64,000 bases of DNA. It comes from Bradyrhizobium sp. CCBAU 53421 (GTDB lineage Bacteria > Pseudomonadota > Alphaproteobacteria > Rhizobiales > Xanthobacteraceae). Position numbers and translations under genes: made by a program. Within the stretch, counting starts at the first letter, position 1. Every line of letters starts with the position of its first letter. The notes beneath the pieces are model-generated. The model was not told the origin of the DNA, searched no databases, and worked only from the letters and a program-made list of their open reading frames with translations. Positions 25,131-33,772 of this stretch are shown piece by piece. The DNA lies in the NCBI RefSeq assembly GCF_015291625.1, contig NZ_CP030047.1, positions 496,001 to 560,000 on the forward strand, in the 5' to 3' direction.

Positions 25131-25448
25131 ATGACGGAGGACGGCAAATCCATTGAGCGTGTCACGTTCAGCCGGGGCGTCGATGTCTGCATCATGGCCA
25201 TCGACGGCACCTGGCGGCGCGACTGCCAGCTCAACGCCATCTCCGACAATGATGCGGCGCTGACCGTCGAGGGTTCCATTCAGGGGCTCAACCTGAAGGA
25301 GTTCTTCCTCCTGCTGTCGTCGACCGGGCTCGCCTATCGCCGCTGTGAACTGGTGCGCGTCAACGGCACCGAAATGGACATCAGCTTCCTCAAGGGCAAG
25401 CCGACCAAGCGGCGGTCGGGCTCCGACGAAGAGCGGGCCAGGGCCTGA
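25131..25448 (+). CDS. Small PilZ-domain-type protein
   Basis: This 105-residue protein follows cheR by three bases and is probably co-translated. The sequence (RVTFSRGVDVCIMAIDGTWRRDCQLNAISDNDAALTVEG) matches the layout of a PilZ domain: an RxxxR-like N-terminal part, then D-x-S-x-x-G-like ISDNDAAL. However, the canonical RxxxR and DxSxxG c-di-GMP-binding motifs are poorly kept. It may link second-messenger signals to the motor or be a non-binding PilZ fold. PilZ assignment moderate. Confidence 0.75.
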   Translation: MTEDGKSIERVTFSRGVDVCIMAIDGTWRRDCQLNAISDNDAALTVEGSIQGLNLKEFFLLLSSTGLAYRRCELVRVNGTEMDISFLKGKPTKRRSGSDEERARA

Positions 25449-25599
25449 TAACGAGAAGGCCTGATTTGGAGAGGGGCTGACCCGGCCGCGTGGGCGATGC
25501 CTGCTGCCAATCCGAATGTGGAACTGATCGTCGCCTGGAGGGTTGGACGTCGTCTGGACAATCTGCGCTGACGTGTCGAACCCGGCGGTGGCGGCCTGA

Positions 25600-25908
25600 T
25601 CAATTCAGGAAACGTACCGGTGCCTCTGGGTCGCGCAGCCGGTCGAGCGCGATGCCGAGGCCTGCGTCGCAGGCCTTCAGGGCCGTGGACGCCACGGCGT
25701 AGCGCGGGGTGACGTCGTCAAGCACGAAGATGTTGGCGGCGGCGTCCTGCTCGGCCAGAAGTGCCTCGCGCGCAATCGCCGCCTCGATCAGGCGCAGGCT
25801 CGCCTGGACATGGCCGATCAGCGCGACCAGGTCGGTCACGATCAGGCTGTAGGGATCGCTACCCTCGTCCAGGCACACCGCAACGCCGTCCGCCGCTGCA
25901 TTTTCCAT
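25600..25908 (-). CDS. Unknown 102-aa helical protein under the flagellin/cheA-type promoter element
   Basis: I do not recognise this protein. It is mostly helical (SLIVTDLVALIGHVQASLRLIEAAIAREALLAEQDAAANIFVLDDVTPRYAVASTALKACDAGLGIALDRL), acidic, with no signal peptide or membrane segment. ATG at 25908 follows GGAGA with seven-base spacing. The dyad/TTAACG element shared with flagellin and cheA lies 50 bases upstream on the same strand. Its location next to the che operon and the shared element make it a candidate motility or chemotaxis protein (inference). Confidence 0.7.
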   Translation of the reverse strand: MENAAADGVAVCLDEGSDPYSLIVTDLVALIGHVQASLRLIEAAIAREALLAEQDAAANIFVLDDVTPRYAVASTALKACDAGLGIALDRLRDPEAPVRFLN

Positions 25909-25957
25909 GCATGTTTCTCCACTGCCGCCAGTTTTAGGGACCGCGGTGCTACTTGTG

Positions 25958-25986
25958 CGTTAAGCGGACGTCCCGTACAAATACGG
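25958..25986 (-). promoter_or_regulatory. CCGTATTTGTACGG dyad plus TTAACG, upstream of 102-aa gene
   Basis: On the minus strand CCCGTA-TTTG-TACGGG is a perfect dyad (core 25986-25973) and TTAACG follows at 25963-25958, 21 bp from GTA. It is the best-conserved of the four strong sites and faces the gene starting at 25908. The divergent response regulator gene at 26060 could also be affected by binding here. Confidence 0.65.
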
Positions 25987-26059
25987 GTCCATGATCGAGA
26001 TGGTCGAGTGACTTCTTGTGCAGTCTGGCAGCACGCTTCACCACTGATGGACGAGACAT

Positions 26060-26692
26060 ATGGTTGAGAATGGCGCTCCTCGCGGGGAAATCTTTGTAGT
26101 CGACGACGATCCCGCCGTTCGCGAGACGCTTTCCGTGGTCCTGTCGACCGCCGGCTACAAGGTGATCTGCTTTGCGGACGGCGCTGCGCTGCTTGCGGTG
26201 GCGCGCAGCAGGACCCCGGCCTGCATCCTGCTCGACGTGCATATTCCCGGCAAATCCGGCCTCGACATCCTGCGGGAGCTGCACGGCGAGGATTACCCAG
26301 CGCCGATCTTCATGATCTCCGGTCAGGGCGACATTCAGATGGCGGTCAGCGCCATCAAGAACGGCGCGCTCGACTTCATCGAGAAGCCGTTCCGCGGCAA
26401 CGAGATCGTCAGCCGCCTCAATGAGGCGATCGACGCCTATACCAGGCGGCAGGCCGAGACCTCGGCGTCGCGCATCGCCTCGCTGCACTTTCCCGGCCGC
26501 GAGCCGCTCACCCGCCGCGAGCGCGAGGTGCTCGAGCAGTTCACTGCAGGCGCTTCCAACAAGGAGGCCGGGCGTCACCTCGGGATCAGCCCGCGCACGA
26601 TCGAGGATCACCGCGCCAACATCATGAAGAAGCTCGGCGCGCGCAACGCCGCCGATCTCGTCCGCATCGTGATGACGGCGCAGCAGAAGTAA
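26060..26692 (+). CDS. FixJ/NarL-family response regulator
   Basis: The 210-residue protein has a receiver domain with VVDDDP (13-18), phospho-acceptor Asp59 (ILLDVHIPGKSGLD) and Lys in EKPFRG. The C-terminal LuxR-type HTH (LTRREREVLEQFTAGASNKEAGRHLGISPRTIEDHRANIMKKLGARN) is highly similar to that of the 15289 protein. No partner kinase is adjacent. It is divergent from the 102-residue gene, with the dyad element in between, so it is a second candidate regulator of the local motility genes. Confidence 0.93.
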   Translation: MVENGAPRGEIFVVDDDPAVRETLSVVLSTAGYKVICFADGAALLAVARSRTPACILLDVHIPGKSGLDILRELHGEDYPAPIFMISGQGDIQMAVSAIKNGALDFIEKPFRGNEIVSRLNEAIDAYTRRQAETSASRIASLHFPGREPLTRREREVLEQFTAGASNKEAGRHLGISPRTIEDHRANIMKKLGARNAADLVRIVMTAQQK

Positions 26693-26954
26693 GCCAAGTC
26701 CGTCCTACGCCGGCCAAGGCTGGTTCACATTCCGGCTTCCACATTGCGGAGTTTGTGCGCCGCACGCTCGGCTTGTGGCGCGGGCCAGTGCCGATTGCGA
26801 AACAGGCGCGAGCCGCGAACGGCACGTCTGCGCCGCGCGCGGGACGACACGTCCGGAAATCCTGTATATGCGTGACGCAGGGCATACGCGCCGGGAGCGC
26901 GCGCGTGCGAGCAATGTCGAGACCCGCGATACCAAAACAGATGGCGCATCCAAG

Positions 26955-28694
26955 ATGACCAAGAAGAACAAGACCCCGGATCAATTGCGCAGCGCGCGCT
27001 GGTTCGCGCCCGACGATCTCAGAGCCTTCGGCCATCGTTCGCGCGCGATGCAGATGGGCTACGCGCCGGAAGAATGGCGCGACCGGCCGGTGATCGCGAT
27101 CATCAACACCTGGTCGGACGCGCAGCCCTGCCACATGCACTTCAAGAGCCGGGTCGACGACGTCAAGCGCGGCGTGCTGATGGCCGGCGGCTTTCCGCTG
27201 GAGCTGCCGGCGCTGTCGCTGTCGGAATCGCTGCTGAAGCCGACCACGATGCTCTATCGCAACATGCTGGCGATGGATGCCGAGGAGCTGCTGCGCGGCC
27301 ATCCGGTCGATGGCGTGGTGCTGATGGGCGGTTGCGACAAGACCACGCCCGGCCTGCTGCTCGGGGCCACCAGCATGAATCTGCCGGCGATCTATCTGCC
27401 GGCGGGGCCGATGCTGCGCGGCAACTGGAAGGGCAGGACGCTCGGCTCCGGCTCGGACGCCTGGAAATACTGGGACGAGCGCCGCGCGGGAAAAATCTCC
27501 GACAAGGACTGGGTCGACATGGAGGCCGGCATCGCCCGCAGCTATGGTACCTGCATGACGATGGGCACGGCTTCGACCATGACCGCGATCGCCGAGGCGA
27601 TCGGCATGACGCTGCCCGGTGCCTCGTCGATCCCCGCGGCCGACGCCAACCACATCCGCATGAGCTCGGAGGCCGGCCGCCGCATCGTCGAGATGGTGTG
27701 GGAGGATCTGACGCCGCAGAAGATCCAGACGCGAAGAGCCTTCGAGAATGCGATCACGGTCGCGATGGCGATGGGCTGCTCAACCAATGCGATCATCCAC
27801 CTGATCGCGCAGGCGCGCCGCGCCGGCCAGGACATCTCGCTCGACGATTTTGAAAAGGCGAGCCGCAAGGTGCCTGTGATTGCCAATGTGCGGCCGAGCG
27901 GCGACCTCTATCTGATGGAGGATTTTTTCTATGCCGGCGGGCTGCCCGCCCTGATGAGCCGGATCAAGCCGCATCTGCATCTCGACTCCATCACCGTCAC
28001 GGGCAAGACGCTCGGCGAGAACATCGCAGGCGCCGAGGTCCATAATGACGACGTCATCCGCAGCGTCGACAACCCGATCTACAAGGAGGGCGCGCTCGCG
28101 GTGCTGAAGGGCAATCTCGCACCCGACGGCTGCGTCATCAAGCCAAGCGCCTGCGATCCGCGATTCCTCAAGCACACCGGGCCGGCGCTGGTGTTCGACG
28201 ACTATCCGTCGATGAAGAAGGCGGTCGACGATCCCGATCTCGACGTCACCGCAGACCACGTGCTGATCCTTCGCAACGCCGGGCCGCAAGGCGGGCCGGG
28301 CATGCCGGAATGGGGTATGCTGCCGATCCCGACCAAGCTGGTGAAGCAGGGCGTGCGCGACATGGTGCGGCTGTCGGATGCGCGGATGAGTGGCACCAGC
28401 TACGGCGCCTGCATCCTGCACGTCTCGCCGGAGTCCTATATCGGCGGCCCGCTGGCGCTGGTGAAGAACGGCGACCGCATCACGCTCGATGTTGCCGCGC
28501 GCACCATCAATCTCGATGTGTCTGAGACGGAGCTCGCCAGGCGCCGCGCGGAATGGAAGCAGCCGGAAAAGCGCTTCGAGCGCGGCTATGGCTGGATGTT
28601 CTCGAAACACATCAAGCAGGCCAATGAGGGCTGCGACTTCGATTTCCTCGAGACCGGTTTCGGCAAGCCGGTGGGCGAGCCGCCGATCTATTAA
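26955..28694 (+). CDS. IlvD/Edd-family sugar-acid dehydratase (L-arabinonate dehydratase-like)
   Basis: The 579-residue Fe-S dehydratase of the IlvD/Edd family has cysteine-containing cluster motifs at QPCHMHF, MGGCDKTTPG and GTCMTMGTAST, and the conserved C-terminal DARMSGTSYGACILHVSPE. Length and motifs fit the pentonate/L-arabinonate dehydratase branch rather than biosynthetic dihydroxy-acid dehydratase. It would convert a sugar acid to a 2-keto-3-deoxy acid. The start ATG at 26955 matches the family's N-terminus (LRSARWFAPDDLRAFGHRSR). Followed by an RraA-like gene after a palindromic repeat, which may be the aldolase partner (inference). Confidence 0.88.
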   Translation: MTKKNKTPDQLRSARWFAPDDLRAFGHRSRAMQMGYAPEEWRDRPVIAIINTWSDAQPCHMHFKSRVDDVKRGVLMAGGFPLELPALSLSESLLKPTTMLYRNMLAMDAEELLRGHPVDGVVLMGGCDKTTPGLLLGATSMNLPAIYLPAGPMLRGNWKGRTLGSGSDAWKYWDERRAGKISDKDWVDMEAGIARSYGTCMTMGTASTMTAIAEAIGMTLPGASSIPAADANHIRMSSEAGRRIVEMVWEDLTPQKIQTRRAFENAITVAMAMGCSTNAIIHLIAQARRAGQDISLDDFEKASRKVPVIANVRPSGDLYLMEDFFYAGGLPALMSRIKPHLHLDSITVTGKTLGENIAGAEVHNDDVIRSVDNPIYKEGALAVLKGNLAPDGCVIKPSACDPRFLKHTGPALVFDDYPSMKKAVDDPDLDVTADHVLILRNAGPQGGPGMPEWGMLPIPTKLVKQGVRDMVRLSDARMSGTSYGACILHVSPESYIGGPLALVKNGDRITLDVAARTINLDVSETELARRRAEWKQPEKRFERGYGWMFSKHIKQANEGCDFDFLETGFGKPVGEPPIY

Positions 28695-28703
28695 CTCACC
28701 ACG

Positions 28704-28777
28704 TCGTTCCGGGGCGCGAAGCGGACCCGGAGCCTCGAGATTCCGGGTTCGATGCTGACGCATCGCCCCGGAACGAC
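28704..28777. repeat. Palindromic intergenic repeat
   Basis: GTCGTTCCGGGGCG (28704-28717) and CGCCCCGGAACGAC (28764-28777) are inverted and flank a mostly palindromic centre. The element fills the gap between the dehydratase and RraA-like genes. It is typical of REP-like elements that lie between rhizobial genes and may attenuate or terminate transcription. Confidence 0.75.
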
Positions 28778-28792
28778 AACCGGAAAAATCAC

Positions 28793-29512
28793 ATGTCCAA
28801 ACTCAGCGACGCCACCCGCAACAGGCTGAAATCCGTCTCCACCGCGACCGTTGCGACCGCGCTGTTCAAGCGCGGCTTGCGCATCCAGATGATCCAGGAT
28901 GTCCACCCCTTGAGCCCGGATCAGCCGACCATGGTCGGCGAGGCCTTTACCTTGCGCTATATGCCGGCGCGCGAGGACCTCAACACCATCGAGGTATTCC
29001 GCGATCGCGCGCATCCGCAGCGTAAGGCGATCGAGGATTGTCCGCCGGGCAGCGTGCTTGTGATGGACAGCCGCAAGGATGCGCGCGCCGCGTCTGCCGG
29101 CGCGATCCTGGTGACGCGGCTCATGAAGCGCGGCTGCGCCGGCGTCGTCACCGACGGCGGCTTCCGCGATTCGGCCGAGATCGCGCGGCTCGGCTTCCCG
29201 GCGTTTCACCATCGCCCGAGCGCACCGACCAATCTGACGCTGCATCAGGCGATCGAGATCAATGTCCCGATCGGTTGCGGCGACGCGCCGGTGTTTCCCG
29301 GCGACGTGATCCTCGGCGACAGCGACGGGGTCATCGTGATCCCGGCGCATCTCGCCGACGAGATCGCCAATGAGACCTTCGAGATGACCGCGTTCGAGGA
29401 TTTCGTCACCGAGCAGGTCCAGAAGGGCCGCGGCATCTTCGGCCTCTATCCCGCGACCGACGAGCAGACGCTGAAGGATTTTGCAGCCTGGCGGAAGGTG
29501 AAGGGACGCTAG
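28793..29512 (+). CDS. RraA-like/HMG-aldolase-family protein
   Basis: The 239-residue protein of the RraA/4-hydroxy-4-methyl-2-oxoglutarate aldolase fold has the GCAGVVTDGGFRDSAEI segment (active-site Asp/Arg of the aldolase branch), NVPIGCGDAPVFPGDVILGDSDGVIVIP and the C-terminal helices. Family members either inhibit RNase E (true RraA) or cleave 2-keto acids. Retention of the G-G-x-R-D aldolase-like motif and the neighbouring sugar-acid dehydratase favour an aldolase or hydratase role (inference). Confidence 0.82.
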   Translation: MSKLSDATRNRLKSVSTATVATALFKRGLRIQMIQDVHPLSPDQPTMVGEAFTLRYMPAREDLNTIEVFRDRAHPQRKAIEDCPPGSVLVMDSRKDARAASAGAILVTRLMKRGCAGVVTDGGFRDSAEIARLGFPAFHHRPSAPTNLTLHQAIEINVPIGCGDAPVFPGDVILGDSDGVIVIPAHLADEIANETFEMTAFEDFVTEQVQKGRGIFGLYPATDEQTLKDFAAWRKVKGR

Positions 29513-29569
29513 CTTTCGCTACGCCCTCCGCTTTCATTGCTTGATCAGCGATCGCCACACACTCCGCCG

Positions 29570-29704
29570 TCGTCCCGGCGAAGGCCGGGACCCATAACCA
29601 CAGGGAGAAGTTTGGCGAAGACTGCCAGTTGCGTTGTGCCGTGGTACCGCGACTTCCCAGCTCGATGGATCACGCGGCATGGGTCCCGGCTTTCGCCGGG
29701 ACGA
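29570..29704. repeat. Inverted palindromic repeat (26-bp arms)
   Basis: Left arm 29570-29595 (starting TCGTCCCGGCGAAGG) and right arm 29679-29704 are reverse complements with one mismatch. Each arm is itself a hairpin (CCCGGC/GCCGGG). The element lies between the convergent RraA-like and oligopeptidase genes. A half copy (CCCGGCCTTCGCCGGGACGACG) occurs near 48650. Confidence 0.8.
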
Positions 29705-29736
29705 TGGGGAGGGGGCCGCGCAAGCCAACCGGCGTC

Positions 29737-31845
29737 CTACACCTCCGCCCTCTCCGCCATCCCGACCGCCCACAGCGCGAACGCATAGACGATCGCGACT
29801 TCGTCCAACCGGTTGAACCGACCCGACGCGCCGCCGTGGCCGGCGCCCATGTTGGTGCGCAGCAGCACCGGGCCGCCGCCGCGCATCGTGGCGCGCAGCC
29901 GCGCGATCCATTTCGCCGGCTCCCAATAGGTGACGCGCGGGTCGGTGAGCCCGCCCATCGCGAGGATCGCCGGATAGTCCTTGGCCGCGACATTGTCGTA
30001 GGGCGAATAGGACAGGATGGTGCGGAAATCCTTCTCGCTCTCGATCGGATTACCCCATTCCGGCCATTCCGGCGGCGTCAGCGGCAGCGTGTCGTCGAGC
30101 ATGGTGTTGAGCACGTCGACGAACGGTACCTCGGCGACGATGCCGGCGAACAGCTCGCCGGCGCGGTTGGCAACCGCGCCCATCAGCATGCCGCCCGCCG
30201 AGCCGCCATGGCCGACGATGCGTTTCTCAACCGTATATTTCGCCTCGATCAGTGCGCGGCCTGCGGCGGCGAAATCGTCAAACGTATTGGGCTTCTTCTC
30301 GCGCTTGCCGTCGAGATACCAGCCCCAGCCCTTGTCGGCGCCGCCGCGAATATGCGCGATCGCATAGACGAAGCCGCGATCGACCAGCGACAACCGGTTC
30401 GCTGCAAACGACGCCGGCATCGCCATGCCATAGGAGCCGTAGCCGTAGAGCAGCAGCGGCGCCTTGCCGTCGCGAACGAAACCCTTGCGGTGCAGGATCG
30501 AGACCGGCACCTGCGCGCCGTCATGCGAGGTCGCCATGATGCGCGTGGTGACGTAATCGGCCGGGTTGTGCCCCGACGGAATCTCCTGCCGTTTGCGCAG
30601 CACTCGTGTCCGCGTCGCCATGTCGTAGTCATAGACCTCCGACGGCGTCGTCATCGACGAATAGGCGAAACGTAAGTTGGTGGTGTCGAATTCGTAGCCG
30701 CCCATGGTGTCGAGCGAATAGGCCGCCTCGTCGAACGCGATCGCGTGCTCCTCGCCGCTGCTGAGGTCGCGGATGATGATCGCCGGCAGCGCGTTGGCGC
30801 GCTCCAGCCGCACCATGTGGCCGGCATAGAGCTCGACGTCGAGCACATAAACCCCTTCACGATAAGGGATCAGGTCGCGCCAATTGGCACGTTCGGGCGA
30901 GGTAAGCGGCGCGGTGACGACCTTGAAGTCGATGGCGTCGTCGGCGTTGGTCAGGATGAACAGCTCGTCGCCGCGGTCGGCGATCGAATATTGCACGCCT
31001 TCCTCGCGCGCCGCGACGAGGCGCGGCGGCGCGTCGGGGTTGGAGAGGTCGATCAGCCGCTGTTCGGAGGTCTCATGGTCACCGCCGGCGATCACGCAGA
31101 AGCGGCCGCTGGCGCTCTCGTGCAGATGGGTGAACCAGCCGGAATCCTGCTCCTCATAGATCAGGGTGTCGTCGGCCTGCCTGGTGCCGAGCTTGTGCCG
31201 CCACACCTGCATCGGGCGGTGATTGTCGTCGAGCTTGACGTAGAAGAAGCTCTTGGAATCCAAAGCCCAGACCACGCCGCCGTCGGTCTCCTCGACGAGG
31301 TCGTCGAGATCGCCGCCAGTTGCCCAGTCACGCACGCGAATCGAGAAATATTCCGAGCCCTTGGTGTCGGCGCTCCAGGCATGCAGGCGATGATCGTTGG
31401 AATGCCGGCTGCCGCCGAACTTGAAATATTTGTGGTCCTCTGCAAGCGCGTCGCCGTCGAGCACGACATGCACCTCGCCGCCGTCGCGCGGCGTGCGGCA
31501 ATACAGCTCGTGCTGGCCGCCCTCGCGGAACTTGCGGAAATAGGCGAACGGGCCGTCCGGCGACGGCACGCTGGAATCATCCTCCTTGATCCGCCCGCGC
31601 ATCTCCTTGACCAGCCGCTTCTGCAACGCGTCGGTATGGCCGAGCAGACTCTCGGTGTAGCCGTTCTCGGCTTCGAGATAGCTCCGGATATCAGGATCGA
31701 GGATCGAGGGATCGCGCAGCACCTCCTGCCACCTGGGATCCTTGATCCAAGCGTAGTCGTCCGTCACCGTGATGCCGTGGGTGGTGAAGGAATGCGGCCG
31801 GCGCGGCGCGACAGGGGGCGGTGTTGTGGTGGCGGATTTGGTCAC
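29737..31845 (-). CDS. ptrB: Oligopeptidase B (S9A prolyl oligopeptidase family)
   Basis: The 702-residue cytoplasmic serine peptidase cleaves short peptides, typically after basic residues. It has an N-terminal seven-bladed propeller (about 75-410) and a C-terminal alpha/beta-hydrolase domain. The nucleophile Ser is in GHGGSAGGML, the Asp in GGLTDPRVTYWEP and the His in GAGHGGASGRF. It has the family's GYGSYG and AIAHIRGGADKGWGWYLDGK segments. Length is typical (about 690-710). It lies downstream of the iron-type ABC permease on the same strand, 183 bases away, with an intervening repeat. Confidence 0.92.
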   Translation of the reverse strand: MTKSATTTPPPVAPRRPHSFTTHGITVTDDYAWIKDPRWQEVLRDPSILDPDIRSYLEAENGYTESLLGHTDALQKRLVKEMRGRIKEDDSSVPSPDGPFAYFRKFREGGQHELYCRTPRDGGEVHVVLDGDALAEDHKYFKFGGSRHSNDHRLHAWSADTKGSEYFSIRVRDWATGGDLDDLVEETDGGVVWALDSKSFFYVKLDDNHRPMQVWRHKLGTRQADDTLIYEEQDSGWFTHLHESASGRFCVIAGGDHETSEQRLIDLSNPDAPPRLVAAREEGVQYSIADRGDELFILTNADDAIDFKVVTAPLTSPERANWRDLIPYREGVYVLDVELYAGHMVRLERANALPAIIIRDLSSGEEHAIAFDEAAYSLDTMGGYEFDTTNLRFAYSSMTTPSEVYDYDMATRTRVLRKRQEIPSGHNPADYVTTRIMATSHDGAQVPVSILHRKGFVRDGKAPLLLYGYGSYGMAMPASFAANRLSLVDRGFVYAIAHIRGGADKGWGWYLDGKREKKPNTFDDFAAAGRALIEAKYTVEKRIVGHGGSAGGMLMGAVANRAGELFAGIVAEVPFVDVLNTMLDDTLPLTPPEWPEWGNPIESEKDFRTILSYSPYDNVAAKDYPAILAMGGLTDPRVTYWEPAKWIARLRATMRGGGPVLLRTNMGAGHGGASGRFNRLDEVAIVYAFALWAVGMAERAEV

Positions 31846-31928
31846 ACGATCCTCATGGTGCGGGGTTCCGCTTTATATCGGGATGAATGTGGCGATTGCC
31901 AGATGGTGTGGGCATGCTTGGTTGCCTC

Positions 31929-32012
31929 GTCATTGCGAGCGAAGCGAAGCAATCCATCGTTCCCCGAAGGGATAGAATGGATTGCTTCGTCGCTTCGCTC
32001 CTCGCAATGACG
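31929..32012. repeat. Palindromic intergenic repeat (CATTGCGAGCG type)
   Basis: GTCATTGCGAGCGAAGCGAAGCAATCCAT and its imperfect inverse (ATGGATTGCTTCGTCGCTTCGCTCCTCGCAATGAC, positions 31978-32012) enclose a short spacer. It is a typical interspersed palindromic element between the oligopeptidase and ABC permease genes. Confidence 0.75.
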
Positions 32013-32028
32013 ACGTGGTTAGGGGAAG

Positions 32029-33747
32029 CTACCCGTTCCGTAGCCTCGCCCCCGCATTGCCGCCGGACATCGGGATCTGGTTCACCGCCAGCACCACGGC
32101 GAAGGTGATCACCAGCATCGCGATGCCGAGCACCGCGATCGCGGCGAGGTCGCCGCCTTCGTTGAGGTCGTAGATCAGGACCGAGAGCACCTTGGTCTGC
32201 GAGGTGAACAGCACGATCGCCGCCGACAGTTCCCGCATCACGCCGATGAAGATGAAGCACCAGGTCGCGATCACGCCGGTGCGCAGCAAAGGCGCGGTGA
32301 TCTGGCGCAGCGCCTGCAGCCGTGTCGCGCCGAGGATGCGGCTCGCCTCCTCGAGCTCGGGATGGATGGTCGCGAATGCCGCCTGCAATTGCTGATAGGC
32401 CGAGGGCAAATTGATGGTGAGGAACGCGAGCAGCAGGATCCACAACGTGCCGTACAGCACGAAGGGCGGTCGCGTGTAGCTCAGGAACAGGCCGACGCCG
32501 AGCACGATGCCGGGCACCGCGACCGGCGCGGTGGCGAGGAAGCCGAGCACACGATGGCCCGCGATCACCTTCCGCGTCGTCACATAGGCGATGACCAGCG
32601 CGAGGATGGTGCCGATTGTCGCGGTCGCGGTGCCCAGGATCACCGTGTTCTTCAGCGCGAGCTGCGTCGACGACAGCTCGGTGAACACGAAGACGATGTT
32701 GTGCAGCGTCGCCGTCGACGGCGTCACCAGCGTGGTCGCGTTGGGCGAGAACGCGGCGTTGAGCAGCGCGAGGTAAGGCAGGAAGACGGGATTGAGCAGG
32801 ACCAAAAGGCAGAAGCCGAGCGCGGCCCAGCGCCAGCCGCGCAACTCGACCCGGCGCGGTGCGCCATATTTGCCGCCGATCACCGAATAGCCGCGTCGCC
32901 CGAGCAGGGCTTTCTGGCCCTGTAGCAGCAGGATGGTCAGCACCAGCAGCGGCACCGCGGCGGCGGCCGCGAGCTCGAGCTTCGGCGGATACTGGAACAG
33001 GCTCCAGATCTTGGTCGTCATGGTGTGGAAGCCGGCCGGCAGCGCCAGGATCGCGGGCGAGCCGAACAGCGTCATCGCTTGCAGGAACGCGATCAGGGCA
33101 CCGGCGACCAGCGCGGGCAGTGCCAGCGGGATCGTCACCCGCCGCGCCGTGGTCCAGGCATTGCCGCCGAGGATCGCGGAGGCGTCTTCCAGCTCGCCCG
33201 GCATGGTGTCGAGTGCATTGGCGACCAGCACGAACACGAACGGGAACGTGTAGCAGGAGATCACGAAGATGATCCCGGTCATCGAATAGATGTTGAACAG
33301 CGCGTCGGCATCCTCACCCGCGAACAAGCGGTAGAGCTGGTTCAACAGCCCCGAATTCGGCGCCGCCAGCAACTCCCAGGCGACCGCGCCGAGGAACGGC
33401 GGCGTCACGAACGAGGCCGTCACCAGCGCGCGGATGGTCTGCCGCCCCGGCATGTCGGTGCGCGACACCAGCCAGCTGATCGGCGCTGCGACGATGCAGC
33501 AGATCAGCGCCGACGTGGTCGCGATGATCGCGGTCGTCAGCAGCGGATCGAGGAAATCGGGATTGCTGAATAGCGTGACGAAGTTTTGCAGCGTCGGATG
33601 GCGGTTCTTGTCGGTGAAGGCAAACACCGCAAGCCACGACAGCGGCAGCAGGATGAGGAGGACCAGCACGGCCGCGAACAGCCACAGCACGGGGCGGGTC
33701 CAGTCGATGCGGGGGCGGGGGGCGGGGGAGGTGGTGGTTGTTGTCAT
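32029..33747 (-). CDS. Iron(III)-type ABC transporter permease (two fused domains)
   Basis: The 572-residue protein has 12 predicted membrane helices in two homologous halves. Each half has the EAA-type cytoplasmic loop: ELEDASAILGGNAWTTARRVTIPLALPAL in the first, ELEEASRILGATRLQALRQITAPLL in the second. The fused permease is the hallmark of FbpB/AfuB-type Fe3+ (or related anion/polyamine-like) transporters. It works with the solute-binding protein at 33959 and the ATPase at 35047, encoded upstream on the same strand. A repeat separates it from the binding-protein gene. Substrate inferred from family only. Confidence 0.88.
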   Translation of the reverse strand: MTTTTTSPAPRPRIDWTRPVLWLFAAVLVLLILLPLSWLAVFAFTDKNRHPTLQNFVTLFSNPDFLDPLLTTAIIATTSALICCIVAAPISWLVSRTDMPGRQTIRALVTASFVTPPFLGAVAWELLAAPNSGLLNQLYRLFAGEDADALFNIYSMTGIIFVISCYTFPFVFVLVANALDTMPGELEDASAILGGNAWTTARRVTIPLALPALVAGALIAFLQAMTLFGSPAILALPAGFHTMTTKIWSLFQYPPKLELAAAAAVPLLVLTILLLQGQKALLGRRGYSVIGGKYGAPRRVELRGWRWAALGFCLLVLLNPVFLPYLALLNAAFSPNATTLVTPSTATLHNIVFVFTELSSTQLALKNTVILGTATATIGTILALVIAYVTTRKVIAGHRVLGFLATAPVAVPGIVLGVGLFLSYTRPPFVLYGTLWILLLAFLTINLPSAYQQLQAAFATIHPELEEASRILGATRLQALRQITAPLLRTGVIATWCFIFIGVMRELSAAIVLFTSQTKVLSVLIYDLNEGGDLAAIAVLGIAMLVITFAVVLAVNQIPMSGGNAGARLRNG

Positions 33748-33772
33748 GTTGACCCGCGGTGAACTGTCTCAG

